Source: Desulfobacteraceae bacterium UBA2771
GTDB taxonomy: Bacteria > Desulfobacterota > Desulfobacteria > Desulfobacterales > Desulfosarcinaceae
Length of the DNA stretch: 9,100 bases
Direction: 5' to 3'
NCBI GenBank assembly: GCA_002352605.1
Contig: DEIP01000158.1
Span: forward strand, 1 to 9,100
In this document: positions 1-7,213 of the stretch, one piece after another
How positions within the stretch are numbered: position 1 is the first letter of the stretch
How the letters are laid out: each line of letters opens with the position of its first letter
Notes under the pieces: model-generated
Seen by the model: only the letters and a program-made list of their open reading frames with translations
Told to the model about the DNA's origin: nothing
Databases searched by the model: none
Position numbers and translations under genes: made by a program

Positions 1-131
1 TGGTACCCATCCACAAATGGCATCATTCGGCCCAGGCCGGCGTTCTCGCTCAGTTGAAATCCTTGACGTAGCACTGCTATGCCTCCGGTTTCAACATCGC
101 TGCGGCCTTGGCCTGAACCAAAATCTACCAT
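1..131 (-). CDS. Possible partial minus-strand ORF of unknown function, running off the left edge
   Basis: The minus strand is open from an ATG at 131 to the window edge, giving 43 codons without a stop. The translation begins MVDFGSGQGRSDVETGG and ends with GLGRMMPFVDGY. The same frame is also open upstream of this ATG through the dnaE start, so the true start is uncertain. No Shine-Dalgarno sequence is convincing and I recognise no family. The glycine-rich, hydrophilic translation resembles no domain I know, and part of it is encoded by an imperfect palindrome (54-94). It could therefore be a translated intergenic repeat rather than a gene. If real, it would be divergent to dnaE. Confidence is low because 131 nt in GC-rich DNA can stay open by chance. 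Confidence 0.2.
   Translation of the reverse strand, partial: MVDFGSGQGRSDVETGGIAVLRQGFQLSENAGLGRMMPFVDGY
54..94. repeat. Imperfect 41-nt palindrome upstream of dnaE
   Basis: The arms 54-73 and 75-94 are inverted repeats around C74. The outer six pairs (TTGAAA with TTTCAA) and the inner five (TAGCA with TGCTA) are perfect. In all, 14 of 20 positions are Watson-Crick pairs and two more are G-T, with mismatches at 62, 63, 64 and 66. G53 and C95 add one further pair. As RNA it could fold into a long interrupted hairpin. No U-run follows either arm, so it is not an intrinsic terminator. It could be a protein-binding site, a dispersed intergenic repeat, or a structure in the dnaE leader; the sequence does not decide between these. 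Confidence 0.45.
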
Positions 132-209
132 TTCCGGACGGACACCACCTAAACCAAGAATCGTGAACCATATTTCATCCCCAATCCCAAACGTTTCAAA
201 TTTTAAATC

Positions 210-3200
210 ATGACCATAGCTACTTCCGATTTTGTACATCTGCATGTCCATACCCAGTACAGCCTGTTGGACGGGGCCATTCGGCTGAGTGACCTTTTCA
301 AAAAAGTAAAAGCATACGGTATGCCGGCGGTGGCCCTCACCGATCATGGTACCATGTTCGGTGCGCTGGATTTTTATCAGCAGGCCACCGCCGCCGGCAT
401 CAATCCCGTCGTCGGCTGCGAATGCTACGTGGCGCCGCGCACCCTCGCCGACAAGACCCCCCTCGACCGGGAGGGGACCCGCCACATGGTGCTGTTGGCC
501 GAAAACCAGCAGGGATACCGAAACCTGTGCAAGCTGAGCACCATCGGCCAGATGCAGGGCTACTACTATAAGCCGCGCGTCGACAAGGCGGTGCTTGCCG
601 CCTACGCCGAAGGCATTATCGCGCTCTCCGCCTGTCTCAAAGGGGATATCCCCCAGTACATTCTGGCCAACCGGATGGACAAGGCCGAGGAGGCGGCCCT
701 CTACTACCAGAAGATTTTCGGCGAGGGAAATTTTTTCCTGGAATTGCAGAACAACGGCATTGCGGCCCAAGAAAAGGTCAACCAGGGCATGGTCGAACTC
801 AGCGGCAGGCTTTCGATCCCGATGGTTGCCACCAATGACTGCCACTACCTCAACCGGCAAGACGCCAAGGCCCACGAGATTCTGTTGTGTGTTCAAACCC
901 AGAAGACCATGGCCGACGCCGACCGGTTCGTTTTCGATTCCGATCAGCTCTATTTTAAATCCCCCGAGGAGATGAAAGGCTATTTTGCCGATTACACCGG
1001 TGCCATCGACAATACGGTGGCCATTGCCGACCGCTGCCACATCGAATTCGACTTCAAGACCTACCACTTCCCCCAGTTCGATGCCGCATCGGGAAAAACG
1101 GCCGACGAACTATTCGATGAGCAGGTGCGTGATGGCTATAAACGCCGCATGGCGGTGGTCCGGGTAAAGCATCCGGACCTGGATGAAGCCGTCTATCGCC
1201 AACGACTGGAATACGAGATCAAGACCATTATCGAGATGGGTTTTCCCGGCTATTTTCTCATCGTGGCCGACTTTATTCGTTACGCCAAGGAGAAAGGCAT
1301 TCCGGTGGGTCCCGGCCGCGGTTCAGCCGCCGGCAGTTTGGTCTCTTTTTCCCTATTCATCACCGATCTGGACCCCATCGCGCACGGTCTGATCTTCGAG
1401 CGGTTTTTGAACCCGTCGCGTATCAGCATGCCCGATATTGACGTGGATTTCTGCATCCACGGCCGGGAGCGGGTCTACAATTACGTGGTTGAACGCTATG
1501 GCGGTGGCGACTACGTGGCCCAGATCATCACCTTCGGCAAGATGAAGGCCAAACTGGTGATCCGGGATGTGGGACGGGCCCTGGCCCTTCCTCTGGCGGA
1601 GGTGGATGTCATCGCCAAGCTGATCCCAGACAGCCTGAAAATGACCATCGACAAGGCCTTGAAGGAAGTGCCCAAGCTGGCGGAGATGGTGAAGTCGGAC
1701 CCGCGCATTGCCGAACTGATCGACATCAGCCGGGCCCTGGAAGGGCTTTCCCGCCACGCCTCCACCCATGCGGCCGGCGTGGTGATTGGCGACAAACCCC
1801 TGGTGGAGTACCTTCCCCTGTACAAGGGAAAAAAGGGCGAGGTGGTCACCCAGTTCGATATGAAGAAGGTCGAGGATATCGGCCTGGTGAAGTTCGACTT
1901 TTTGGGATTGCGCAATCTGACCGTTATCGATCACGCCGTAAAGCGCATTACCGCCCAGGGGAAAACTGATCCGGATCTGGCCGGTCTGCCCTTCGACGAC
2001 GAAAAAACCTTTGCCCTGCTCCAGGCCGGAGACACCACCGGTGTGTTTCAACTGGAATCCAGCGGCATGAAAAATTTGTTGGTCCGGTTGCATCCGGAAT
2101 CCTTCGACGACCTTACCGCACTGGTCGCGCTGTATCGTCCCGGTCCGCTGGACAGCGGCATGGTGGACGACTTCGTGGACCGTAAGCACGGCCGCAAGCA
2201 AGTGTTTTACCCGGTGGATTCCTTGGAACCGATCCTCAAGGAAACCTACGGGGTCATGGTCTACCAGGAACAGGTCATGCAGGTGGCCGGTGTGTTGGCC
2301 GGTTATTCCATGGCCGATGCGGACAGTCTGCGCAAGGCCATCGGCAAGAAGATTGAGGCCTTGATGGCCAAACACCGGGAGAAGTTCATCGACGGTGCGG
2401 TGGAAAACGGTGTGGAGAAGACCATTGCCACTGATCTGTTCGATCTTATCGAGAAATTTGGCGGTTATGGTTTCAACAAATCCCACAGTGCCGCCTACGC
2501 CTTGATTGCCTACCAGACGGCCTACCTCAAGGCCCACTTCCCCGTCGAGTTCATGGCGGCGCTGCTCACCAGTGAAATCGACACCATCGACGGTGTGGTC
2601 AAGTTTATTAACGAGTGCCGAAGCCACGGAATTGAAGTGCTTCCGCCCGATATTAACGAGAGCAGCACGACCTTTACCGCCATCGACGGCCGCATCCGCT
2701 TCGGCCTGGCAGCGGTCAAGAATGTGGGTGAAGCCGCCGTGGAATTGATCATCAAGGAACGTGAAGAAAGCGGGCAGTTCTCATCCCTGTTCGATTTTTG
2801 CCAGCGTGTGGACCTGACCAAAGTGAACAAACGGGTGTTGGAAAGCCTGATCCGATGCGGGGCGCTGGATTCCACAGGCCTATATCGGTCCCGTCTCATG
2901 GCGGTGCTGGAGGATGCCCTGGATTATGGCCAGCGCATTCAACGTGAGAAAAACAGCGCCCAGATGAGCCTGTTCGACACCGGCAGCGGAGCGGACCCGG
3001 CCATCAATCTTCCGGCCATTCCATCCGTGGACGAGTGGGATGATCGGGAAAAACTGCAACAGGAAAAAGAGACGCTGGGTTTTTATGTCACCGGGCACCC
3101 CCTGGACCGCTACAAGGAGACCCTGGAGAAATTCACCAACGTCAATGCCCTGAGTATCCGTGAGGTGGCCGACAAGTGTGCGGTTCGCATCGGCGGAACC

Positions 3201-3758
3201 ATCAGCAGTTCCAAGGTGATCCGTACCCGCAAGGAAGAACTCATGGGGTTTGCCACGGTGGAAGACCTCAATGGCAGCGTGGAGGTGGTGGTCTTCCCTT
3301 CGATCTACGCCGGTTGCGCGGATCTGTTGACATCGGATACGGCGATACTGGTGCAGGGGGAGGCCCAGGTGGAGGAAAACGGGGTCAAAATTCTCGCCGA
3401 TGCCATCATCCCCATAGACCAGGCCGAAGAAATCTGGACCGTGGAGGTGCGGCTGGTCGTGAACCCCGAGACTACCTGCCGGGACACCCTGATGCGGGTG
3501 CACCAGACCCTGAAGCGATACCCGGGTCCCTGCAAGGGCTTTGTGCACGTCCGCCTTAAAGATCAGGCCGAAGCCGTCGTCTCCATGGATGACGCCTTTC
3601 GTATCCGCTGCTGCGACGCCATGATCCGTGAAGTCAACGCCATCTTCGGCTATGAGGCGGTGCAGACCCGTTGCATCGATGCCGCCGCCGCCATGCGAAA
3701 CAGCGATCTCAACGGGCGCCGCAACAACGGCAATGGCCGGAAATTTTCCAGGAACTGA
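210..3758 (+). CDS. dnaE: DNA polymerase III alpha subunit (replicative polymerase)
   Basis: This is the catalytic subunit of the chromosomal replicase, a C-family polymerase of 1182 aa, slightly longer than E. coli DnaE (1160). Domains in order are an N-terminal PHP domain (about 8-270), the palm with GPGRGSAAGS (367-376) and the acidic motif PDIDVDF (408-414), a third catalytic Asp in KFDFLGL (D563), the fingers and a C-terminal helix-hairpin-helix part, a clamp-binding motif QMSLF (918-922), and an OB fold from about 990. D411, D413 and D563 match the E. coli catalytic triad by motif. The PHP metal ligands look complete (see findings). The ATG is forced: an in-frame TAA lies at 204-206 and the next Met (residue 38) would remove the PHP HxH motif. 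No Shine-Dalgarno sequence precedes it. The C-terminal tail is rich in Asn, Gly and Arg. mqnD starts 27 nt downstream on the same strand. Confidence 0.98.
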   Translation: MTIATSDFVHLHVHTQYSLLDGAIRLSDLFKKVKAYGMPAVALTDHGTMFGALDFYQQATAAGINPVVGCECYVAPRTLADKTPLDREGTRHMVLLAENQQGYRNLCKLSTIGQMQGYYYKPRVDKAVLAAYAEGIIALSACLKGDIPQYILANRMDKAEEAALYYQKIFGEGNFFLELQNNGIAAQEKVNQGMVELSGRLSIPMVATNDCHYLNRQDAKAHEILLCVQTQKTMADADRFVFDSDQLYFKSPEEMKGYFADYTGAIDNTVAIADRCHIEFDFKTYHFPQFDAASGKTADELFDEQVRDGYKRRMAVVRVKHPDLDEAVYRQRLEYEIKTIIEMGFPGYFLIVADFIRYAKEKGIPVGPGRGSAAGSLVSFSLFITDLDPIAHGLIFERFLNPSRISMPDIDVDFCIHGRERVYNYVVERYGGGDYVAQIITFGKMKAKLVIRDVGRALALPLAEVDVIAKLIPDSLKMTIDKALKEVPKLAEMVKSDPRIAELIDISRALEGLSRHASTHAAGVVIGDKPLVEYLPLYKGKKGEVVTQFDMKKVEDIGLVKFDFLGLRNLTVIDHAVKRITAQGKTDPDLAGLPFDDEKTFALLQAGDTTGVFQLESSGMKNLLVRLHPESFDDLTALVALYRPGPLDSGMVDDFVDRKHGRKQVFYPVDSLEPILKETYGVMVYQEQVMQVAGVLAGYSMADADSLRKAIGKKIEALMAKHREKFIDGAVENGVEKTIATDLFDLIEKFGGYGFNKSHSAAYALIAYQTAYLKAHFPVEFMAALLTSEIDTIDGVVKFINECRSHGIEVLPPDINESSTTFTAIDGRIRFGLAAVKNVGEAAVELIIKEREESGQFSSLFDFCQRVDLTKVNKRVLESLIRCGALDSTGLYRSRLMAVLEDALDYGQRIQREKNSAQMSLFDTGSGADPAINLPAIPSVDEWDDREKLQQEKETLGFYVTGHPLDRYKETLEKFTNVNALSIREVADKCAVRIGGTISSSKVIRTRKEELMGFATVEDLNGSVEVVVFPSIYAGCADLLTSDTAILVQGEAQVEENGVKILADAIIPIDQAEEIWTVEVRLVVNPETTCRDTLMRVHQTLKRYPGPCKGFVHVRLKDQAEAVVSMDDAFRIRCCDAMIREVNAIFGYEAVQTRCIDAAAAMRNSDLNGRRNNGNGRKFSRN

Positions 3759-3774
3759 TGGGGGCGCCGTTGAT

Positions 3775-3778
3775 AGGA
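3775..3778 (+). promoter_or_regulatory. Ribosome binding site of mqnD
   Basis: AGGA lies 7 nt before the GTG at 3786, inside GATAGGATA. It supports the GTG as the true start, and the conserved N-terminal motif of the protein follows directly. A nearly identical GATAGGAT precedes mqnA (7195-7202). Confidence 0.7.
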
Positions 3779-3785
3779 TATTTCC

Positions 3786-4592
3786 GTGGTTGAGGAACTG
3801 ACGTTCGGTTATTCCCCCTGTCCCAACGACACCTTTATGTTCAACGCCATTGCCGGTGGTGACGTGGGGGTGACCGGATACCGGATGACGCCGCTGCTTA
3901 CCGATGTGGAGTCCCTGAACGATCTGGCCATGGAAGGCATACTGGATGTTACCAAACTCTCCTTTTACGCCTGGCTTAAGGCCAAAGACCGTTATCGGTT
4001 GCTTAGCAGCGGTGCGGCCATGGGCTTTGGCTGCGGACCGGTGCTCATCGCCAAAAAAGCGCTGCGTAAAACGGAGATCCGGCATTGCCGGGTGGTCCTG
4101 CCCGGCCGGTGGACCACGGCGCACCTGCTTTTCCGGTTGTGGGCACCGGGTGCGCGCCAGGGTCGATTTACCACCTACGATCGGATCTTCGGTGAATTGG
4201 CATCCGGACGGGCCGACTGCGGGGTGATCATTCACGAAAGCCGCTTTACCTTCGAAGCGGCCGGATTCGTGCCGGTGGTGGATCTGGGGGCTTGGTGGGA
4301 AGAAAAAACGGGATTGCCCATCCCCCTGGGCGGCATCGCCGCCAATAAACGCCTGGGAGACCCGTTGATCGATCAGATCGATACGGCGGTCAAACAAAGC
4401 ATCCGCCGGGCCATGGCCCACCCGGAGGAGACGATGCCCTATATCCGGCGGTATGCCCAGGAGATGGATGAGAAGGTGCTTCAGGCGCATATCCAGACCT
4501 TCGTGAACGACTTCAGCCTGGCGCTTCCCGCCCAGGGTCGCCGAGCCATCGAGACCCTGGAAGGCATGGCTCGGGATGCCGGTGCGCTCTGA
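3786..4592 (+). CDS. mqnD: 1,4-dihydroxy-6-naphthoate synthase
   Basis: MqnD converts cyclic dehypoxanthine futalosine to 1,4-dihydroxy-6-naphthoate, releasing the sugar part, in the futalosine pathway; it is a soluble protein with a periplasmic-binding-protein-like fold. The 268-aa product has the family's N-terminal signature GYSPCPNDTFMF (8-19), DVTKLS (54-59), GCGPVLI (82-88), PGRWTTAHLL (106-115), a conserved His-Glu pair in GVIIHESRF (H150), and PIPLGGIA (178-185). The conserved histidine is the proposed base in the family. Translation starts with GTG, backed by an AGGA at good spacing. The stop codon overlaps the ATG of mqnB by one base (TGATG), so the two are probably translationally coupled. 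The length and motifs are normal for the family, and no residue looks missing. Confidence 0.96.
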   Translation: MVEELTFGYSPCPNDTFMFNAIAGGDVGVTGYRMTPLLTDVESLNDLAMEGILDVTKLSFYAWLKAKDRYRLLSSGAAMGFGCGPVLIAKKALRKTEIRHCRVVLPGRWTTAHLLFRLWAPGARQGRFTTYDRIFGELASGRADCGVIIHESRFTFEAAGFVPVVDLGAWWEEKTGLPIPLGGIAANKRLGDPLIDQIDTAVKQSIRRAMAHPEETMPYIRRYAQEMDEKVLQAHIQTFVNDFSLALPAQGRRAIETLEGMARDAGAL

Positions 4593-5233
4593 TGGTTGGG
4601 ATCGTTTATGCCACCCGGCCGGAAGCGGCGCCGTTTCTGTTGCAGACCACCGCCGAACCACTGGCCACCCGGCCCTTTTCGACCTTCCGGACGGCCGGTG
4701 CTAACCACACGCCCAGCATCGTGATCATCAGCGGCATGGGCAAAGTGGCGGCGGCCATGGCGGCAACCCACCTGGTGCTGGTCCACCGGGCATCGATGCT
4801 GGTCAACGCCGGCTTGTGCGGCCGATTGACCTTCGACAACCGCTGGTCCGTCGGGGACCTTTTTCGAATCGACAGCGCCGTTGAAGGTGACCGCGACCGG
4901 TTCGGCCGGGCCGCGCAGGCCGTGGTTGGCAATTCGCGGTGGTTCAGTGTCTTGGAACCGGCCCGTCTGGTCACCTGTGACCGGCCCGTATTCGACGCCG
5001 CACAGCGGGCGCAATTGGCCGGCATCGGCGAACTGGCAGACATGGAGGGCGCTGCCGTGGCCCGTGTGGCCAGCTGTTACGGCAGTGCTTGGGCCATGGT
5101 TAAAGGAATCAGTGACAGTGCCGATGAGACCGGAAGGCAAGACTTGGTCCGCAACATCGATTGGGTATCCGGGCGTATTGCTGAAGCCTTGGCCCGTGAA
5201 CTGTCCACAACCATCATCGATAAACAGCCATGA
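4592..5233 (+). CDS. mqnB: Futalosine hydrolase (MTA/SAH nucleosidase-like)
   Basis: This is a 213-aa nucleoside hydrolase of the PNP/UDP phosphorylase superfamily. It cleaves the N-glycosidic bond of futalosine to give dehypoxanthine futalosine and hypoxanthine. Visible motifs are an N-terminal Glu in ATRPEAAPF (E11), the glycine loop SGMGKVAAAM (47-56), VNAGLCG (71-77), VGDLFRID (87-94), DMEGAAVA (150-157) with the Met-Glu that contacts ribose in this superfamily, and KGISDSAD (171-178) holding the catalytic Asp. Position inside the mqn cluster favours futalosine hydrolase over a general MTA/SAH nucleosidase. Whether it acts on futalosine or directly on 6-amino-6-deoxyfutalosine cannot be read from the sequence. 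The start overlaps the mqnD stop by one base and has no strong Shine-Dalgarno of its own; the end overlaps the next gene by ATGA. Confidence 0.9.
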   Translation: MVGIVYATRPEAAPFLLQTTAEPLATRPFSTFRTAGANHTPSIVIISGMGKVAAAMAATHLVLVHRASMLVNAGLCGRLTFDNRWSVGDLFRIDSAVEGDRDRFGRAAQAVVGNSRWFSVLEPARLVTCDRPVFDAAQRAQLAGIGELADMEGAAVARVASCYGSAWAMVKGISDSADETGRQDLVRNIDWVSGRIAEALARELSTTIIDKQP

Positions 5234-6072
5234 AACCCGAAGCGACTTTAGAGAATATATTAAGCTTTACCAAGATCGAGCATACCGCCTTCAGCCTACC
5301 CCTGATTTTCACCGGGGCTTGGCTGGGTGCGGGAAACCATTTTCCGACGATCACGGTGATGCTGCTGATCGTTGTTGCCGCCGTGGGCGCCCGTATTTTC
5401 GGCATGGCCATGAACCGGGTGTTCGATCGGCGCATCGATCAATTGAATCCGCGTACTGCCGGTCGAGAACTGCCTGCCGGAAAAATGACCCTAACCATGG
5501 CCCTCGGCATCGCTGCTGTCGGACTGGGGGTCTACCTGGCGGCCTGCTGGGCTTTGGGTGGTTGGTGCTTGACCCTGTGGCCGATTCCCCTGTTGCCGCT
5601 GTTGGGCTACTCACTGCTCAAGCGTTTTACCCCCCTTTGCCATTTCGGCATCGGACTCTGTCTGGCGCTGGCGCCGCTTGGGGCCAGTGTGGCCGCCGCC
5701 GGTCATCCGCGCTTTACGCTGACGGTGATTCTTTTTTCCGGTTTCGTTTTCTGCTGGATGAGCGGTGCGGACATCGTCTATGCGATCATGGATGTCGACA
5801 GCGACAGGCAGAACAACATCCACAGTTTGCCGGCCAGGATGGGTGCCGCCGGTTCCCTTCGGGTGGCGGCGGCAATTCACCTGATTGCTTGGGGCATGCT
5901 GCTGGTGGTGGTTCAGCGTGTGGGGGGGGGGGCGGTGAGTTGGCTGTCACTGACCACGTCAGCCGTTTTTCTTGCGCTGATGTACGTTCCCGCCATTCCC
6001 GTACCCCAACGATTTTTCCCTATCTCCACCATTGCCGGTATCGCCGGCGCCCTGGCCCCCATGGTCGCATAG
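5230..6072 (+). CDS. mqnP: UbiA-family prenyltransferase, likely 1,4-dihydroxy-6-naphthoate polyprenyltransferase
   Basis: This 280-aa integral membrane enzyme should attach the polyprenyl chain to the naphthoate made by MqnD. Both Asp-rich motifs of the UbiA family are present: NRVFDRRID (62-70), followed by NPRTAGRELPAG (73-84), and DVDSD (188-192) followed by HSLPARMG (198-205). They bind the Mg-diphosphate of the prenyl donor. Hydrophobic stretches near 21-35, 40-58, 88-107, 111-129, 139-157, 163-182, 212-229, 237-253 and 263-279 give about nine membrane helices. The gene begins in an ATGA overlap with mqnB and has no clear Shine-Dalgarno, so coupling is likely. Its coding sequence contains a run of eleven G (5922-5932) before the last two helices. 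UbiA relatives act in ubiquinone and haem synthesis too; the operon context is what points to menaquinone. Confidence 0.9.
   Translation: MKPEATLENILSFTKIEHTAFSLPLIFTGAWLGAGNHFPTITVMLLIVVAAVGARIFGMAMNRVFDRRIDQLNPRTAGRELPAGKMTLTMALGIAAVGLGVYLAACWALGGWCLTLWPIPLLPLLGYSLLKRFTPLCHFGIGLCLALAPLGASVAAAGHPRFTLTVILFSGFVFCWMSGADIVYAIMDVDSDRQNNIHSLPARMGAAGSLRVAAAIHLIAWGMLLVVVQRVGGGAVSWLSLTTSAVFLALMYVPAIPVPQRFFPISTIAGIAGALAPMVA
5922..5932 (+). repeat. Poly-G tract of 11 in the prenyltransferase gene
   Basis: Eleven consecutive G encode the end of Val231, Gly232-Gly234 and the first base of Ala235. The frame as given continues into two good membrane helices, so a length of 11 (or 8 or 14) is the functional one. 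Loss of one G brings in a TGA at 5936-5938. Gain of one G switches to a frame that stays open to a TAA at 6084-6086 and encodes an Arg/His-rich tail in place of the helices. Confidence 0.9.
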
Positions 6073-6100
6073 CCGGGGATGCGTAAGAACGGATATAATT

Positions 6101-7213
6101 ATGGATGGACACGCACAGGCGCCATTTGCCATGGGTAACCTCATATTCGAGCAGGCGCTGGAAAAAGGATCCCGCTGCGAGCGGCTCTCCCGGAAAGCGG
6201 CTTATTGCCTGGCCGAAGCGATTACCCCGGACCGCCTCCACCGGTTGGGGGAGGCGGCCCTGGCCAACCGTCGGCGGCGTTTTGGCCGGCAGGCCACCTA
6301 TGTATTCAACATGCAGATCAACCCCACAAACATCTGCGGCAGCGGCTGCACGTTCTGCAACTACGCAGCTTCAAAAAATGCGCCCCATGCATACGTCCTG
6401 GAGGAAGCGGAGATAATTGAAAAGGTGAAACGGCTTTGCCCCACCGAAGTGCACATCGTCGGCGGACTGAATCAGATCTGGCCCTTCCAACGAAATCTGG
6501 AATTGGTCCGATCCCTGCGCTCCCGGTTTGCTGGTCTTCACATCAAGGCCTATACGGCCGTGGAGATCGACTATTTTGCCAAAACCGTCGGTCTGCCCGA
6601 ATCAGCGGTGCTGGATCAGCTCAAGGCCGCCGGTATGGACGCCATGCCCGGCGGTGGTGCGGAGATCTTCTCTGAAAGGCTCTACCGGCAGCACTGGAAA
6701 AACAAGACCAGCCCGGAGGGATGGGTACGCATTCACCAGCTGGCTCACGGCAAGGGGATTCCCACCAACGCCACCATGCTGTTTGGATTCGGCGACACTT
6801 GGGAAGAGCGCATTGAACATCTGTTGATATTAAGACGGGCCCAGGAACAATCCGGCGGTTTCTCCTGCTTTATTCCGTTGCCCTTTCAGCCGGGAGTCGG
6901 CAATTTTATCGAAAAAGGACCTACCCCCCTGGAAACCCTTGCGGTATTGGCCATCTCGCGGTTGGTGCTGAACAATATCCCCCATTTGAAGTCTTACTGG
7001 CCCATGACCGGATTGGAAACCGGGGCGGCCGGGTTGAGCTGGGGGGCCGACGATATGGACGGCACCATCGGCGAAGAGAAGATCGCCCATCTGGCCGGTG
7101 CCGCCACGCCGGTGGGGCTGGCCCGGGACAAGATGGTGCAAACCATCAATACCGCCGGATTCAGACCGGTGGAGCGGGACGGTTCCTTTTCACCGATAGG
7201 ATCGTCTGCATGA
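6101..7213 (+). CDS. mqnE: Aminofutalosine synthase (radical SAM)
   Basis: MqnE adds the 5'-deoxyadenosyl radical of SAM to 3-[(1-carboxyvinyl)oxy]benzoate, forming 6-amino-6-deoxyfutalosine with loss of CO2. The 370-aa protein has the radical SAM cluster motif CGSGCTFC (C79, C83, C86) after NPTNI, the MqnE-type HIVGGL (118-123) and HIKAYTAVEI (147-156), and PGGGAEIF (183-190). These separate it from its paralogue MqnC two genes downstream. I chose the ATG at 6101, which has a weak GGA 7 nt upstream (6091-6093) and leaves a 28-nt gap after mqnP. An in-frame ATG at 6131 is possible. The longer open frame from 6032 would overlap mqnP with a Pro/Trp-rich leader and is unlikely. The stop overlaps the mqnA ATG (ATGA). 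Confidence 0.94.
   Translation: MDGHAQAPFAMGNLIFEQALEKGSRCERLSRKAAYCLAEAITPDRLHRLGEAALANRRRRFGRQATYVFNMQINPTNICGSGCTFCNYAASKNAPHAYVLEEAEIIEKVKRLCPTEVHIVGGLNQIWPFQRNLELVRSLRSRFAGLHIKAYTAVEIDYFAKTVGLPESAVLDQLKAAGMDAMPGGGAEIFSERLYRQHWKNKTSPEGWVRIHQLAHGKGIPTNATMLFGFGDTWEERIEHLLILRRAQEQSGGFSCFIPLPFQPGVGNFIEKGPTPLETLAVLAISRLVLNNIPHLKSYWPMTGLETGAAGLSWGADDMDGTIGEEKIAHLAGAATPVGLARDKMVQTINTAGFRPVERDGSFSPIGSSA
7198..7201 (+). promoter_or_regulatory. Ribosome binding site of mqnA
   Basis: AGGA ends 8 nt before the ATG at 7210, inside the end of mqnE. It supports this start in addition to the ATGA overlap. Confidence 0.65.

Noticed and set aside
63..91. TTGACG as a -35 element for a dnaE promoter
   Set aside because: The hexamer at the proper spacing (86-91) is CGGTTT, and TTGACG is itself part of the palindrome; no usable -10 was found.
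1353..2627. 424-codon minus-strand open frame inside dnaE
   Set aside because: It lies fully opposite the conserved polymerase core; its composition is that of a reverse-strand shadow.
2880..4661. 593-codon minus-strand open frame opposite dnaE and mqnD
   Set aside because: It is antisense to two genes with clear catalytic motifs, and its translation is His/Gly/Gln-rich and low in complexity, as expected from the reverse strand of GC-rich coding DNA.
4881..6086. Long + strand open frame (401 codons) spanning mqnB and mqnP
   Set aside because: It lies in another frame of two well-supported genes, and its translation is Arg/Pro/Ser-rich with no recognisable motif; it is a GC-rich shadow frame.
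6094..6099. Perfect TATAAT as a promoter -10 box for mqnE
   Set aside because: The position 17 bp upstream (6071-6076) reads AGCCGG, far from TTGACA, and the site would give a leader of almost no length before the ATG at 6101.
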